Positions 53,669 through 60,816 of a DNA stretch of 64,000 bases are shown here, piece after piece. Numbering within the stretch: the stretch's first letter is position 1; each line of letters begins with the position of its first letter. The translations under genes were made by a program, and so were the position numbers. The notes beneath the pieces were generated by a model, which ran no database searches, was not told the origin of the DNA, and worked only from the letters and a program-made list of their open reading frames with translations. This stretch comes from Chitinophagales bacterium (GTDB lineage: Bacteria; Bacteroidota; Bacteroidia; Chitinophagales; Chitinophagaceae). The stretch lies in contig JAFLBM010000015.1 in NCBI GenBank assembly GCA_017303455.1, positions 1 through 64,000 on the forward strand, written 5' to 3'.

Positions 53669-53878
53669 ATGAAAAAGCTTTTTATCGTTTTGGCTGTAGC
53701 TAGCCTTGGTTTCGTAGCATGTAACAATGAAGGTGAAAAAACTGAAAGCACTGTAGACAGCGCTGCTATCAAAGCTGCTGCTGATTCAGCTGCTGCCGCT
53801 GCTGCTGCAACTGTAGATACAGCTGCTGCAAAAATTGATTCTGCTGCTGCTATGGTAGTTGATTCACTGAAGAAGTAA
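53669..53878 (+). CDS. Ala-rich mini-lipoprotein 2
   Basis: 69 residues. The lipobox is FVAC, then CNNEGEKTE exactly as in paralogue 1 at 27534-27734. The mature chain differs only by T-to-S and T-to-A changes and by two extra Ala residues in a GCT/GCC run, while the signal peptide differs more. It is divergent from the ECF sigma gene, and a terminator follows. The function is unknown; a structural outer-membrane lipoprotein is plausible. Confidence 0.88.
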   Translation: MKKLFIVLAVASLGFVACNNEGEKTESTVDSAAIKAAADSAAAAAAATVDTAAAKIDSAAAMVVDSLKK

Positions 53879-53903
53879 TAAATTTTACGGCAAGCAATTG
53901 AAG

Positions 53904-53935
53904 GCCGTCCCGTTAACCGGGACGGCTTTTCTTTT
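53904..53935 (+). terminator. Intrinsic terminator of mini-lipoprotein 2
   Basis: GCCGTCCCG and CGGGACGGC arms (the middle GTTAAC is itself palindromic), followed by TTTTCTTTT. Confidence 0.9.
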
Positions 53936-54006
53936 CTCAACTATTCCGCCCAAGAAAAGCTACCTTTGCCGCCTTATCCGGATAACATTTTAAAATTAAT
54001 TTACCA

Positions 54007-55683
54007 GTGGCCACTTTTGCAGAATTAGGGATTGAAGAAGGTTTATTACAGTCAATCCAGACCTTAGGCTTTACACAGCCAACCCCCATACAGGAAAAAG
54101 CCATCCCCGTGCTTTTACAGGGAACCAAGGATTTTATCGGCCTTGCCCAAACCGGTACTGGTAAAACAGCAGCCTTTGGATTGCCATTATTACAACTGAT
54201 CAAAAAGCAGGATAAATTTCCCCAGGCACTTATTATCTGTCCTACCCGGGAGCTTTGTCTCCAGATCGCTAATGACCTTGACGGTTTTAAAAACAAGAAA
54301 GATCATTTGACGGTTACTGCTGTATATGGTGGTACTTCCATCAGCCAGCAGATCAGGGACCTGAAAAGAGGAACCCATGCGGTGGTGGCCACACCGGGCC
54401 GGTTGATTGACCTGATCGAACGTAAAGCCATCAACCTCGAACAGATCCATTATGTGGTGCTTGATGAAGCAGATGAGATGCTGAACATGGGTTTTAAAGA
54501 TGATATTGAATTTATACTTAAGAACACTCCTAATCGTCAGAGCACCTGGTTATTCAGTGCCACAATGCCACCCGAAATAAGACAGGTGAGCAAGCGGTAC
54601 ATGAACCAGCCTTTTGAGATCACTATCGGGAAGACCAATGCCGGTGCCGCCAATATTGATCACCAGTATTATGCCACGCAGCACCACAACCGGTACGAGG
54701 TATTAAAAAGGATCATTGATTTTAATCCCGGTATTTACGGGATTGTATTTGCCCGGACCAAGGCAGATACACAGGATATTGCAGAAAGACTGACCAGGGA
54801 AGGATATGATATTGATGCGATCCATGGAGACCTGACCCAGCAACAGCGGGATAAGGTGATGGGCCTTTTCAGGGATAAAAGTATACAGTTGCTGATCGCC
54901 ACTGACGTAGCGGCAAGAGGTATTGATGTAACGGGTATTACCCATGTTATCAATTACGAGTTACCGGATGATGTGGAAGTATACACACACCGCAGTGGCC
55001 GTACCGGCCGTGCCGGTAAAAGCGGTATCTCCGTTTCTATTGTAACCCCGAAAGAAATATACAGGCTGCGCCAGATCGAACGAATACTGAATGCCAAAGT
55101 GCATAAAATGGATGTGCCTACCGGTAAGGATGTTTGCCGTAAGCAGTTCTTCCATTTTATTGATAAGATGCTGCAGGCTGATATCAGCCGAGGCGAATAC
55201 GAAACATATCTTCCTACGCTGAAAGAAAAATTCGGTAACATCGATAAGGAAGAAATTTTGCAGCGGGTGGCAGCATTGGAGTTTGACCGTTTCCTGAAGT
55301 ATTATGAAAATGCGGCTGACCTCAATATGCGGGATGATAGCAGGAGAGGGGAAAGAGGGTCTGACAGGAGGAGCGAACGTACTCCAAGAGAAGGGGGAGA
55401 AAGAAAATTCAGTGGCGCAGGCAGTGGTTCATATCAACGTTTGTTCGTGAACCTGGGAACAAAGGATGGTTTTTACAAAGCAAGTTTTCTCCAGTTCATA
55501 TTAGATATGAGTGACCTGAAGAAGGAAGTGCTCGGACGTATTGATATGAAAGAGATGACAAGCTGGATCGAGATAGAGCCATCAGCCGGTAAAAAAATGA
55601 TCAAAGCGATTGACGGTAAGAACTATCGTGGCCGCAAGATCCGGATGAATGATGCTGAATCTGGTGGTGGCAGAAGAAAATAA
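54007..55683 (+). CDS. deaD: DEAD-box ATP-dependent RNA helicase
   Basis: 558 residues starting at GTG 54007 (MATFAELGI). Helicase motifs are all present: Q motif GFTQPTPIQEKAIP, motif I AQTGTGKTAAFGLP, PTRELCLQI, TPGRLIDLI, motif II DEADEMLNMGF, motif III SAT, and the C-terminal YTHRSGRTGRAGKSG. An Arg-rich linker (about residues 440-475) precedes a DbpA-type RNA-binding domain from about 475 (YQRLFVNLGTKDGFYKASFL). It probably acts in ribosome assembly or mRNA turnover, particularly in the cold. A -7-like TACCTTTG is at 53961-53968. Confidence 0.94.
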   Translation: MATFAELGIEEGLLQSIQTLGFTQPTPIQEKAIPVLLQGTKDFIGLAQTGTGKTAAFGLPLLQLIKKQDKFPQALIICPTRELCLQIANDLDGFKNKKDHLTVTAVYGGTSISQQIRDLKRGTHAVVATPGRLIDLIERKAINLEQIHYVVLDEADEMLNMGFKDDIEFILKNTPNRQSTWLFSATMPPEIRQVSKRYMNQPFEITIGKTNAGAANIDHQYYATQHHNRYEVLKRIIDFNPGIYGIVFARTKADTQDIAERLTREGYDIDAIHGDLTQQQRDKVMGLFRDKSIQLLIATDVAARGIDVTGITHVINYELPDDVEVYTHRSGRTGRAGKSGISVSIVTPKEIYRLRQIERILNAKVHKMDVPTGKDVCRKQFFHFIDKMLQADISRGEYETYLPTLKEKFGNIDKEEILQRVAALEFDRFLKYYENAADLNMRDDSRRGERGSDRRSERTPREGGERKFSGAGSGSYQRLFVNLGTKDGFYKASFLQFILDMSDLKKEVLGRIDMKEMTSWIEIEPSAGKKMIKAIDGKNYRGRKIRMNDAESGGGRRK

Positions 55684-55695
55684 ATTATGAATTGG

Positions 55696-55726
55696 TTGGT
55701 TTTAATGACCATAAAAAGTACATTTG
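55696..55726 (+). promoter_or_regulatory. Candidate promoter of the pheA leader
   Basis: TTGG (55696-55699), exactly 19 nt, then TACATTTG (55719-55726). The spacing matches the def promoter. Transcription would begin within a few bases of the leader ATG at 55731. Confidence 0.6.
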
Positions 55727-55730
55727 TTTC

Positions 55731-55820
55731 ATGTCGATGACGAAAGCATATTTTGGTTTTAGTTTTTATTACTTCTTTTTTGGAAAGAGGCCGGGAATGC
55801 TTTTGTTGAAATCAAATTAA
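55731..55820 (+). CDS. Phe/Tyr-rich leader peptide upstream of pheA
   Basis: A 29-codon ORF (ATG 55731, or ATG 55737 two codons later; TAA 55818-55820). Residues 7-17 are YFGFSFYYFFF: six Phe and three Tyr in eleven residues. PheA makes phenylalanine and tyrA, two genes on, makes tyrosine. The ORF is immediately followed by the terminator hairpin of the attenuator. No homologue is needed to explain it: its sense lies in codon content and position. It is the likely sensor of charged tRNA-Phe and tRNA-Tyr. Confidence 0.75.
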   Translation: MSMTKAYFGFSFYYFFFGKRPGMLLLKSN

Positions 55821-55872
55821 GAACAACTAAAAATCAACATAAAGAATCCCGGCCAAACGGCCGGGATTCTTG
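55789..55872 (+). promoter_or_regulatory. Transcription attenuator (antiterminator and terminator) of the pheA cluster
   Basis: The terminator is AAGAATCCCGGCC (55842-55854), loop AAAC, GGCCGGGATTCTT (55859-55871): a perfect 13-bp stem followed by GTTTAC, a weak U-tract. GGCCGGGA at 55789-55796, inside the leader ORF, is identical to the start of the 3' arm, so it can pair with TCCCGGCC of the 5' arm (55847-55854) and prevent the terminator. A stalled ribosome at the Tyr/Phe codons just upstream is expected to decide between the two. The hairpin could alternatively just end the deaD transcript. Confidence 0.7.
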
Positions 55873-55882
55873 TTTACAGCCG

Positions 55883-55917
55883 GCCTCCCAAAATCCCTCC
55901 GCAGGAGGGACTATGGA
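55883..55917 (+). repeat. GCCTCCC...CCCTCCGCAGGAGGG repeat, copy 1 (non-coding)
   Basis: GCCTCCC, a short A-rich spacer, then CCCTCCGCAGGAGGGAC. It lies between the attenuator and the pheA start codon. Its core is a CCCTCC/GGAGGG hairpin. Confidence 0.75.
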
Positions 55918-55953
55918 GAACTAAAGAACATAGATACTTTAAACGAAAATCAG

Positions 55954-56847
55954 ATGACTGGTAAAAAAAATATGGAATATTCAAATACAGGTAAACCAGA
56001 ACCCCCTAACGGGGGGCTGGGGGGCCGTATTTCCATCCAGGGTTATGAAGGCAGCTTTCACCAGGTGGCGGCGCAATTGTTTTACGGTAAAGAAACAACA
56101 GTGATCCCCTGTGATACGTTCCGGGAAGTGGTGAAGATCGCAGGGAATAAAAAAGAAAGCGATGGAGGCGTGATGGCGATTGAGAATTCCATAGCAGGAA
56201 GCATACTGGCTAATTATAACCTGTTGCAAAAGTCAAATCTCCGTATTGTGGGGGAATTGTATTTACAGATCCGCCAGAATTTATTAGTGAACCCCGGCGT
56301 GAAACTGGAAGATATCCGTGAAGTGCATTCGCATACCATGGCCTTGCAGCAGTGTTATGATTTTTTGGATAAGTATAAATGGAAACTGGTGGAGACCGAT
56401 GATACGGCCCTCAGCGCCAAACATATTCACCAGCATAAAAGCAAACATGTGGCAGCGATAGCCAGCAAACTGGCAGCAGAATTATACGACCTGCATGTGA
56501 TTGCCCCGAATATTCATACGCTGAAAAACAATTATACCCGGTTTTTAATGCTGCAGCGGGAAGATAGGGCCCCGGTCATTACCGGTGCAGATAAAGCATC
56601 TGTTACATTTCATACGGATCATTCAAGAGGAAGCCTGGCAAAAGTGCTGACAAAAATTTCAGAAGGAGGGATCAACCTGAGTAAGCTGCAGAGTTTCCCG
56701 ATACCGGGCTCTGATTTTAAATATGCGTTTCATGCAGATATGGAGTTTGATTCAACAGAGCAGTTCAATACAGTGATAGAAAGGATCAGCCCATTGACAG
56801 AAGCTATAAAAATTTACGGTGTTTATAAAAGAGGATTATGGAAATAA
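55954..56847 (+). CDS. pheA: Prephenate dehydratase (monofunctional, ACT domain)
   Basis: 297 residues from ATG 55954 (or 291 from ATG 55972). The dehydratase domain begins ISIQGYEGSFHQVAAQLF and contains AIENSIAGSI, with the TRF(L) motif NNYTRFLML. A C-terminal ACT domain (VTFHTDHSRGSLAKVLTKISEGGINLSKLQSFPIPG) should bind phenylalanine for feedback inhibition. Residues about 14-25 (GKPEPPNGGLGGR) are encoded by a dispersed repeat and no start codon lies after it, so the repeat is translated. It overlaps the following aminotransferase by 10 nt. Confidence 0.94.
   Translation: MTGKKNMEYSNTGKPEPPNGGLGGRISIQGYEGSFHQVAAQLFYGKETTVIPCDTFREVVKIAGNKKESDGGVMAIENSIAGSILANYNLLQKSNLRIVGELYLQIRQNLLVNPGVKLEDIREVHSHTMALQQCYDFLDKYKWKLVETDDTALSAKHIHQHKSKHVAAIASKLAAELYDLHVIAPNIHTLKNNYTRFLMLQREDRAPVITGADKASVTFHTDHSRGSLAKVLTKISEGGINLSKLQSFPIPGSDFKYAFHADMEFDSTEQFNTVIERISPLTEAIKIYGVYKRGLWK
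55996..56026 (-). repeat. GC-rich repeat, copy 2, inside the pheA coding sequence
   Basis: Read on the minus strand: GGCCCCCCAGCCCCC then CGTTAGGGGGTTCTG, same layout as the other copies but a diverged core (CCCCC/GGGGG). It encodes P-E-P-P-N-G-G-L-G-G in frame. Confidence 0.65.
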
Positions 56848-58055
56848 AGACAAGCAAAAGACTGGAAGGAATTGGTGAATATTATTTTTCGCAGAAGCTG
56901 CGGGAGATAGATGCACTAAATAAAGAAGGAAAGAATATCATCAACCTGGGAATCGGCAGCCCCGATCTGCCGCCACATCCGGATGTAATAAGGATACTAC
57001 AGGAAGAAGCGGCAAAGCCGAATACACATGCTTATCAATCCTACAAGGGATCACCGGTGTTGCGGAATGCAGTCAGCGACTGGTATAAGAAATGGTATAA
57101 AGTGGAACTTAACCCGGATACAGAAATACTGCCTTTGATCGGCAGTAAAGAAGGTATTATGCATATCTGCATGACCTATCTCAATAAGGGAGATGAGGTG
57201 CTGGTACCCAACCCCGGTTATCCAACGTACAGAAGTGCTGTGAAACTGGCAGGTGGTAAATGCGTGGAATATAAACTCAAAGAGAAAAACAATTACGAAC
57301 CGGAGTTGGATAAACTGGATGAAAAGAAACTGAAGAGAGTAAAATTAATGTTTGTCAATTACCCGCAGATGCCAACAGGGCAATTGCCTTCGGAAGATTT
57401 ATTTAAACGATTGGTGGCTTTTGGGAAGAAGCATAATATCCTTATTGTTCATGATAACCCATATAGTTTTATTTTGAATGAGCACCCGGCAAGTTTATTG
57501 AGTGTGGAAGGAGCAAAGGATTGTGTGATCGAACTGAACTCCCTGAGTAAAAGCCATAATATGGCCGGCTGGAGGATCGGGATGTTGTGCGGGGCCAAAG
57601 AAAGAATTGAGGAAGTGTTGCGTTTTAAAAGTAATATGGATAGTGGTATGTTTTTGCCGCTGCAATTAGCTGCTGCCAAAGCATTATCTCTGGGCAAGGA
57701 ATGGCAGGAGGAAGTGAATGCAGTGTATCGTGAACGAAGGGAAAAGGTTTTTGAATTGCTCAGCCTGCTGAATTGCAAATTCTCTACAGAACAGGCAGGG
57801 ATGTTTGTGTGGGCAGCCTCCCCAAACCCCTTCGCAGGAGGGGCTTTAGAACATCCTCTCGGCAAAGGCGGGTTACTCAGCGATGAAGTATTATACAAGT
57901 CGGGTGTCTTTATTACACCGGGAGGAATCTTTGGCAGCGCCGGTAATAATTTTATCAGGGTGAGTTTATGTGCACCGGTAGAAAAATTTGAGGAAGCAAT
58001 AGGGAGAATTAAGGCCTCCCTGAATCCCTCCGCAGGAGGGACTTTTAGATCCTGA
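56838..58055 (+). CDS. Class I/II aminotransferase, probably aromatic or prephenate-accepting
   Basis: 405 residues of PLP fold type I. The N-terminal NLGIGSPDLPPHPDV and NPGYPTYRSAVKLAGG, the SLSKSHNMAGWRIGMLCG Schiff-base Lys loop, and the C-terminal FGSAGNNFIRVSLC are typical. The context (between pheA and tyrA) suggests it makes phenylalanine and tyrosine from their keto acids, or arogenate from prephenate. Two repeat copies lie inside the coding sequence. One encodes ASPNPFAGGAL at about residues 327-338, an insertion relative to the usual W-A...LSDEVLYKSG region. The other encodes ASLNPSAGGTF at about 393-404, just before the stop. Confidence 0.9.
   Translation: MEIKTSKRLEGIGEYYFSQKLREIDALNKEGKNIINLGIGSPDLPPHPDVIRILQEEAAKPNTHAYQSYKGSPVLRNAVSDWYKKWYKVELNPDTEILPLIGSKEGIMHICMTYLNKGDEVLVPNPGYPTYRSAVKLAGGKCVEYKLKEKNNYEPELDKLDEKKLKRVKLMFVNYPQMPTGQLPSEDLFKRLVAFGKKHNILIVHDNPYSFILNEHPASLLSVEGAKDCVIELNSLSKSHNMAGWRIGMLCGAKERIEEVLRFKSNMDSGMFLPLQLAAAKALSLGKEWQEEVNAVYRERREKVFELLSLLNCKFSTEQAGMFVWAASPNPFAGGALEHPLGKGGLLSDEVLYKSGVFITPGGIFGSAGNNFIRVSLCAPVEKFEEAIGRIKASLNPSAGGTFRS
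57816..57849 (+). repeat. GC-rich repeat, copy 3, inside the aminotransferase gene
   Basis: GCCTCCCCAAACCCC followed by TTCGCAGGAGGGGCTTTAG, encoding ASPNPFAGGAL in frame. The following ACATCCTCTCGGCAAAGGCG may belong to the same insertion. Confidence 0.75.
58014..58048 (+). repeat. GC-rich repeat, copy 4, at the aminotransferase C-terminus
   Basis: GCCTCCCTGAATCCC followed by TCCGCAGGAGGGACTTTTAG. It is in the same reading frame as copy 3 and encodes ASLNPSAGGTF; the stop codon follows two codons later. Confidence 0.75.
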
Positions 58056-58098
58056 CATTTGCAAACACTTTTACTAAGCAATTACAATAATTCTTAAA

Positions 58099-59028
58099 AT
58101 GGAAGACCCGAATAAAAATATTGGAATGTCGAAAAGCCCGGTTACTGCGGAAACCAGTTCCCCCTTTAGGGGGCGGAGGGGGCAAAGGAAGAAAATAGCA
58201 ATAGTAGGTGTAGGTCTTATTGGCGGTTCATTAGCTATTCAACTGCATGAAAAGAAATTGTCCTCCCGGCTGATCGGGGTGGATGCCAATGAAGAACATG
58301 CAAAGAAAGCGGTGGAACTGGAACTGGTGGATGAAACCATGCCGTTGAATGACGCTATTGAACAATCAGATGTCATCATACTGGCTATACCGGTTGATAA
58401 ACTGGTGGAGTTACTCCCCGCTATAATGGATAAAGTTGATGAACAGATCGTTGTAGATCTTGGGTCCACTAAATCCCAACTGGTGGAGTCATTAAAAAAT
58501 CATCCGAAACGGGGAAGATATGTAGCCACGCACCCGATGTGGGGAACCGAATACAGCGGTCCGCAGGCTGCTGTGCGGGGTGCTTATGAGAACAAGGCAG
58601 TGATCATTTGTAACCCGGAAGAAAGTGATACTGATGCACTCGACTGGGTAAAGCATATGTATAAAAAGATCGGGATGCACTTACTGGAAATGGAAGCCAA
58701 AGCCCACGACCTGCATGCGGCCTATGTCAGTCATATATCGCATATCACCTCCTTTGCATTAGCCAATACGGTATTGCAAAAAGAAAAAGAGGACAATGCC
58801 ATTTTTGAACTGGCCAGTGCGGGTTTTGAAAGCACCGTGCGGCTGGCGAAAAGCAACCCGGCCATGTGGGTGCCCATCTTTATGCAGAATAAAGAAAATG
58901 TGCTGGATGTTTTAAAGGAACATATTGCGCAGTTGGAACGGTTCAAAGAAAGTATTGAGAAGAGTGATGATGCTTATTTGATGAAGTTGATTGAAGATGC
59001 GAATAAGATCAGGAGGATAATAAAATGA
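58099..59028 (+). CDS. tyrA: Prephenate dehydrogenase
   Basis: 309 residues. The N-terminal NAD(P)-binding GVGLIGGS starts about residue 37; conserved HPMWGTEYSGP and SHISHITSFALANTVL follow in the substrate domain. It converts prephenate to 4-hydroxyphenylpyruvate for tyrosine. An N-terminal extension of about 30 residues (MEDPNKNIGMSKSPVTAETS...) is partly encoded by a repeat (residues about 20-29, SSPFRGRRGQ), with no start codon between the repeat and GVGLIGGS. It overlaps the following small gene by 4 nt (ATGA). Confidence 0.94.
   Translation: MEDPNKNIGMSKSPVTAETSSPFRGRRGQRKKIAIVGVGLIGGSLAIQLHEKKLSSRLIGVDANEEHAKKAVELELVDETMPLNDAIEQSDVIILAIPVDKLVELLPAIMDKVDEQIVVDLGSTKSQLVESLKNHPKRGRYVATHPMWGTEYSGPQAAVRGAYENKAVIICNPEESDTDALDWVKHMYKKIGMHLLEMEAKAHDLHAAYVSHISHITSFALANTVLQKEKEDNAIFELASAGFESTVRLAKSNPAMWVPIFMQNKENVLDVLKEHIAQLERFKESIEKSDDAYLMKLIEDANKIRRIIK
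58156..58184 (-). repeat. GC-rich repeat, copy 5, inside the tyrA coding sequence
   Basis: Read on the minus strand: GCCCCCTCCGCCCCC then TAAAGGGGGAACT. It has the inverse orientation to copies 1, 3 and 4 and encodes SSPFRGRRGQ in frame. Confidence 0.65.
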
Positions 59029-59408
59029 GTGATTTCGAAAAAATAAAAGTAATCAGGGAAGGCAGTTCCGAAATCATTTTTGGAAAAAGAATTGCTGAAA
59101 ATATATACCGTTGTGAGGAGTCCGCATTATTTATTGAAGAACTGGTATATGGTGCTGAAATAGAAGTCAAGGAAGAAAATGGACAAAAAGTAATGGTTAA
59201 GCTGATTAATGCTTCTCCATTTATTACTACCCGGATACTTTTATCAAGAGAAATGTTAGATAGCGATAAAGGGAAAGAAGCGAAAAGTAAAATCATTAGC
59301 TATGGCGGAGAGTGGGAGCAAATAATGGGAGGCTATTTTCTTTTCCATCTGCCGAAAGACAGGAAAAGAGAAATTATTGAAATAAAAAGTCTATTAAAAG
59401 CTGAATAG
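59025..59408 (+). CDS. Small protein of unknown function inside the aro cluster
   Basis: 127 residues. The start ATG overlaps the tyrA stop (ATGA). The protein is acidic to neutral and mixed alpha/beta: IIFGKRIAENIYRCEESALFIEELVYGAEIEV, then a conserved-looking GGEWEQIMGGYFLFHLPKD. It could be a DUF4265-like domain (low confidence). It is A-rich compared with its neighbours, so may be a recent acquisition. Nothing links it to aromatic biosynthesis besides its position. Confidence 0.7.
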   Translation: MSDFEKIKVIREGSSEIIFGKRIAENIYRCEESALFIEELVYGAEIEVKEENGQKVMVKLINASPFITTRILLSREMLDSDKGKEAKSKIISYGGEWEQIMGGYFLFHLPKDRKREIIEIKSLLKAE

Positions 59409-59421
59409 CGAACAGAACCCC

Positions 59422-59460
59422 GAAGTGTGCGACCTGCCTGCGGCAGGCAGGCGCAACGAA
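59422..59460. repeat. Repeat interrupted by a GC-rich palindrome
   Basis: GAAGTGTGCGAC (59422-59433), then CTGCCTGCGGCAGGCAGGC (59434-59452), then GCAACGAA. The flanks joined together equal GAAGTGTGCGACGCAA, which occurs intact (inverted) at 60727-60742, so the 19-nt palindrome sits inside another repeat. Confidence 0.75.
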
Positions 59461-59510
59461 GTTGATAGTAGTACAACAGATGACAACATAAAAATTTATC
59501 TTTACAAAAT

Positions 59511-60599
59511 ATGCAGACAGCAGAACAAACCGCAACAAACCCCGTGCAACAGGCATGGAACAAAAGACCCCTGATCATCAGCGGGCCTTGCAGTGCAGAA
59601 ACGGAAGAGCAGGTACTGGCTACCGCACAACGCCTGGCCGCTACCGGTAAAGTGGATATGCTCCGGGCCGGTATCTGGAAACCCCGTACCAAACCGGGTA
59701 TGTTTGAAGGGATTGGTGCCAAAGGATTGCCCTGGTTGCAACAGGCCAAAAAACTCACCGGTCTTCCCACTACAGTGGAAGTAGCTACCGGTAAACAAGT
59801 AGAAGATGCCCTCAATTTTGAAGTGGATGTATTGTGGATCGGTGCAAGAACTACGGTGAACCCCTTCAGTGTGCAGGAAGTAGCTGATGCCTTGCGGGGT
59901 GTTGATGTGCCGGTGATGATCAAAAACCCGATCAACCCTGACCTAGAATTATGGAGTGGTGCCGTGGAAAGAATTGCCCGGGCCGGTGTAAAACAGATCG
60001 GTCTTATTCATCGTGGTTTCAGTTCCTATGGCAACAGTGAGTACCGGAATGCGCCGATGTGGCACCTGGCCATTGAAATGAAACTGAAGCATCCCAATAT
60101 GCCGATCATCAATGATCCTTCACATATCTGCGGCCGTCGTGATATTCTACTGGAAGTGATGCAAAGGGCAATTGACCTGGATTACGACGGACTGATGATC
60201 GAAAGTCATATCGATCCGGATAATGCCTGGAGCGATGCCAAGCAACAGGTAACGCCTGAACGACTGGCAGAAATGCTGAATACGATCATCTGGAGAAGGG
60301 AAGATGTGAACTCCGAAGAATACCATGCTGCACTGGAAGCCTTGCGGCAAAAGATCAATCACCTGGATGATGAACTGATGCAGATACTGAGCCAGCGGAT
60401 GAAGATCGCTGAGCAGATCGGGAAATATAAAAAAGAGAATAATATTACGATCCTGCAAACGAACCGCTGGAACGAGATCATTGAAAGGGCCAGTGCCAAG
60501 GGAGAGAAGATCGGGCTGAGCAAAGAATTCATCACGAAGTACCTGGATGCGGTGCATATGGAAAGTATCAATCACCAGAAGAAGGTGCTGGATAGTTAA
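59511..60599 (+). CDS. aroF: Bifunctional DAHP synthase / chorismate mutase
   Basis: 362 residues. Residues about 1-265 are a type Ibeta-like DAHP synthase: ISGPCSAETEEQ, LRAGIWKPRTKPG, WIGARTTVNPF, the phosphate-binding KNPINPDLELW, and LIHRGFSSYGNSEYRNAPMW. Residues about 275-360 are an AroQ-type chorismate mutase helix bundle (LRQKINHLDDELMQILSQRMKIAEQIGKYKKEN). It thus catalyses the first committed step and the chorismate-to-prephenate step. The mutase domain may also provide feedback control. It follows the small gene by 102 nt, which contain the interrupted repeat. Confidence 0.95.
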   Translation: MQTAEQTATNPVQQAWNKRPLIISGPCSAETEEQVLATAQRLAATGKVDMLRAGIWKPRTKPGMFEGIGAKGLPWLQQAKKLTGLPTTVEVATGKQVEDALNFEVDVLWIGARTTVNPFSVQEVADALRGVDVPVMIKNPINPDLELWSGAVERIARAGVKQIGLIHRGFSSYGNSEYRNAPMWHLAIEMKLKHPNMPIINDPSHICGRRDILLEVMQRAIDLDYDGLMIESHIDPDNAWSDAKQQVTPERLAEMLNTIIWRREDVNSEEYHAALEALRQKINHLDDELMQILSQRMKIAEQIGKYKKENNITILQTNRWNEIIERASAKGEKIGLSKEFITKYLDAVHMESINHQKKVLDS

Positions 60600-60624
60600 A
60601 GCATGGAAAATAGAAAGTGGTGAA

Positions 60625-60742
60625 TGGGGCCCATCCCCTCCCGGGTGGGGCGAATTCAGTTCACCGGGTGCTTTAAGAAAATGGGGTGGGTTGTGTAACT
60701 AAGCTAATTGCTACTATCATCGTCCCTTGCGTCGCACACTTC
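60625..60742. repeat. Repeat-rich gap between aroF and aroB
   Basis: The 217-nt gap contains CCCCTCCCGGGTGGGG (60636-60651), a GC-rich inverted repeat, followed by GTTCACCGGGTG, and then TTGCGTCGCACACTTC (60727-60742), the reverse complement of the repeat interrupted at 59422. No gene or promoter was recognised in it. Confidence 0.6.
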
Positions 60743-60816
60743 ATTGTTCGGTAATGCTGCTGAGCAATATTGACTAGTAAATAATATCCGGTCAGGTATC
60801 TGTCAGAAGAAACAAA

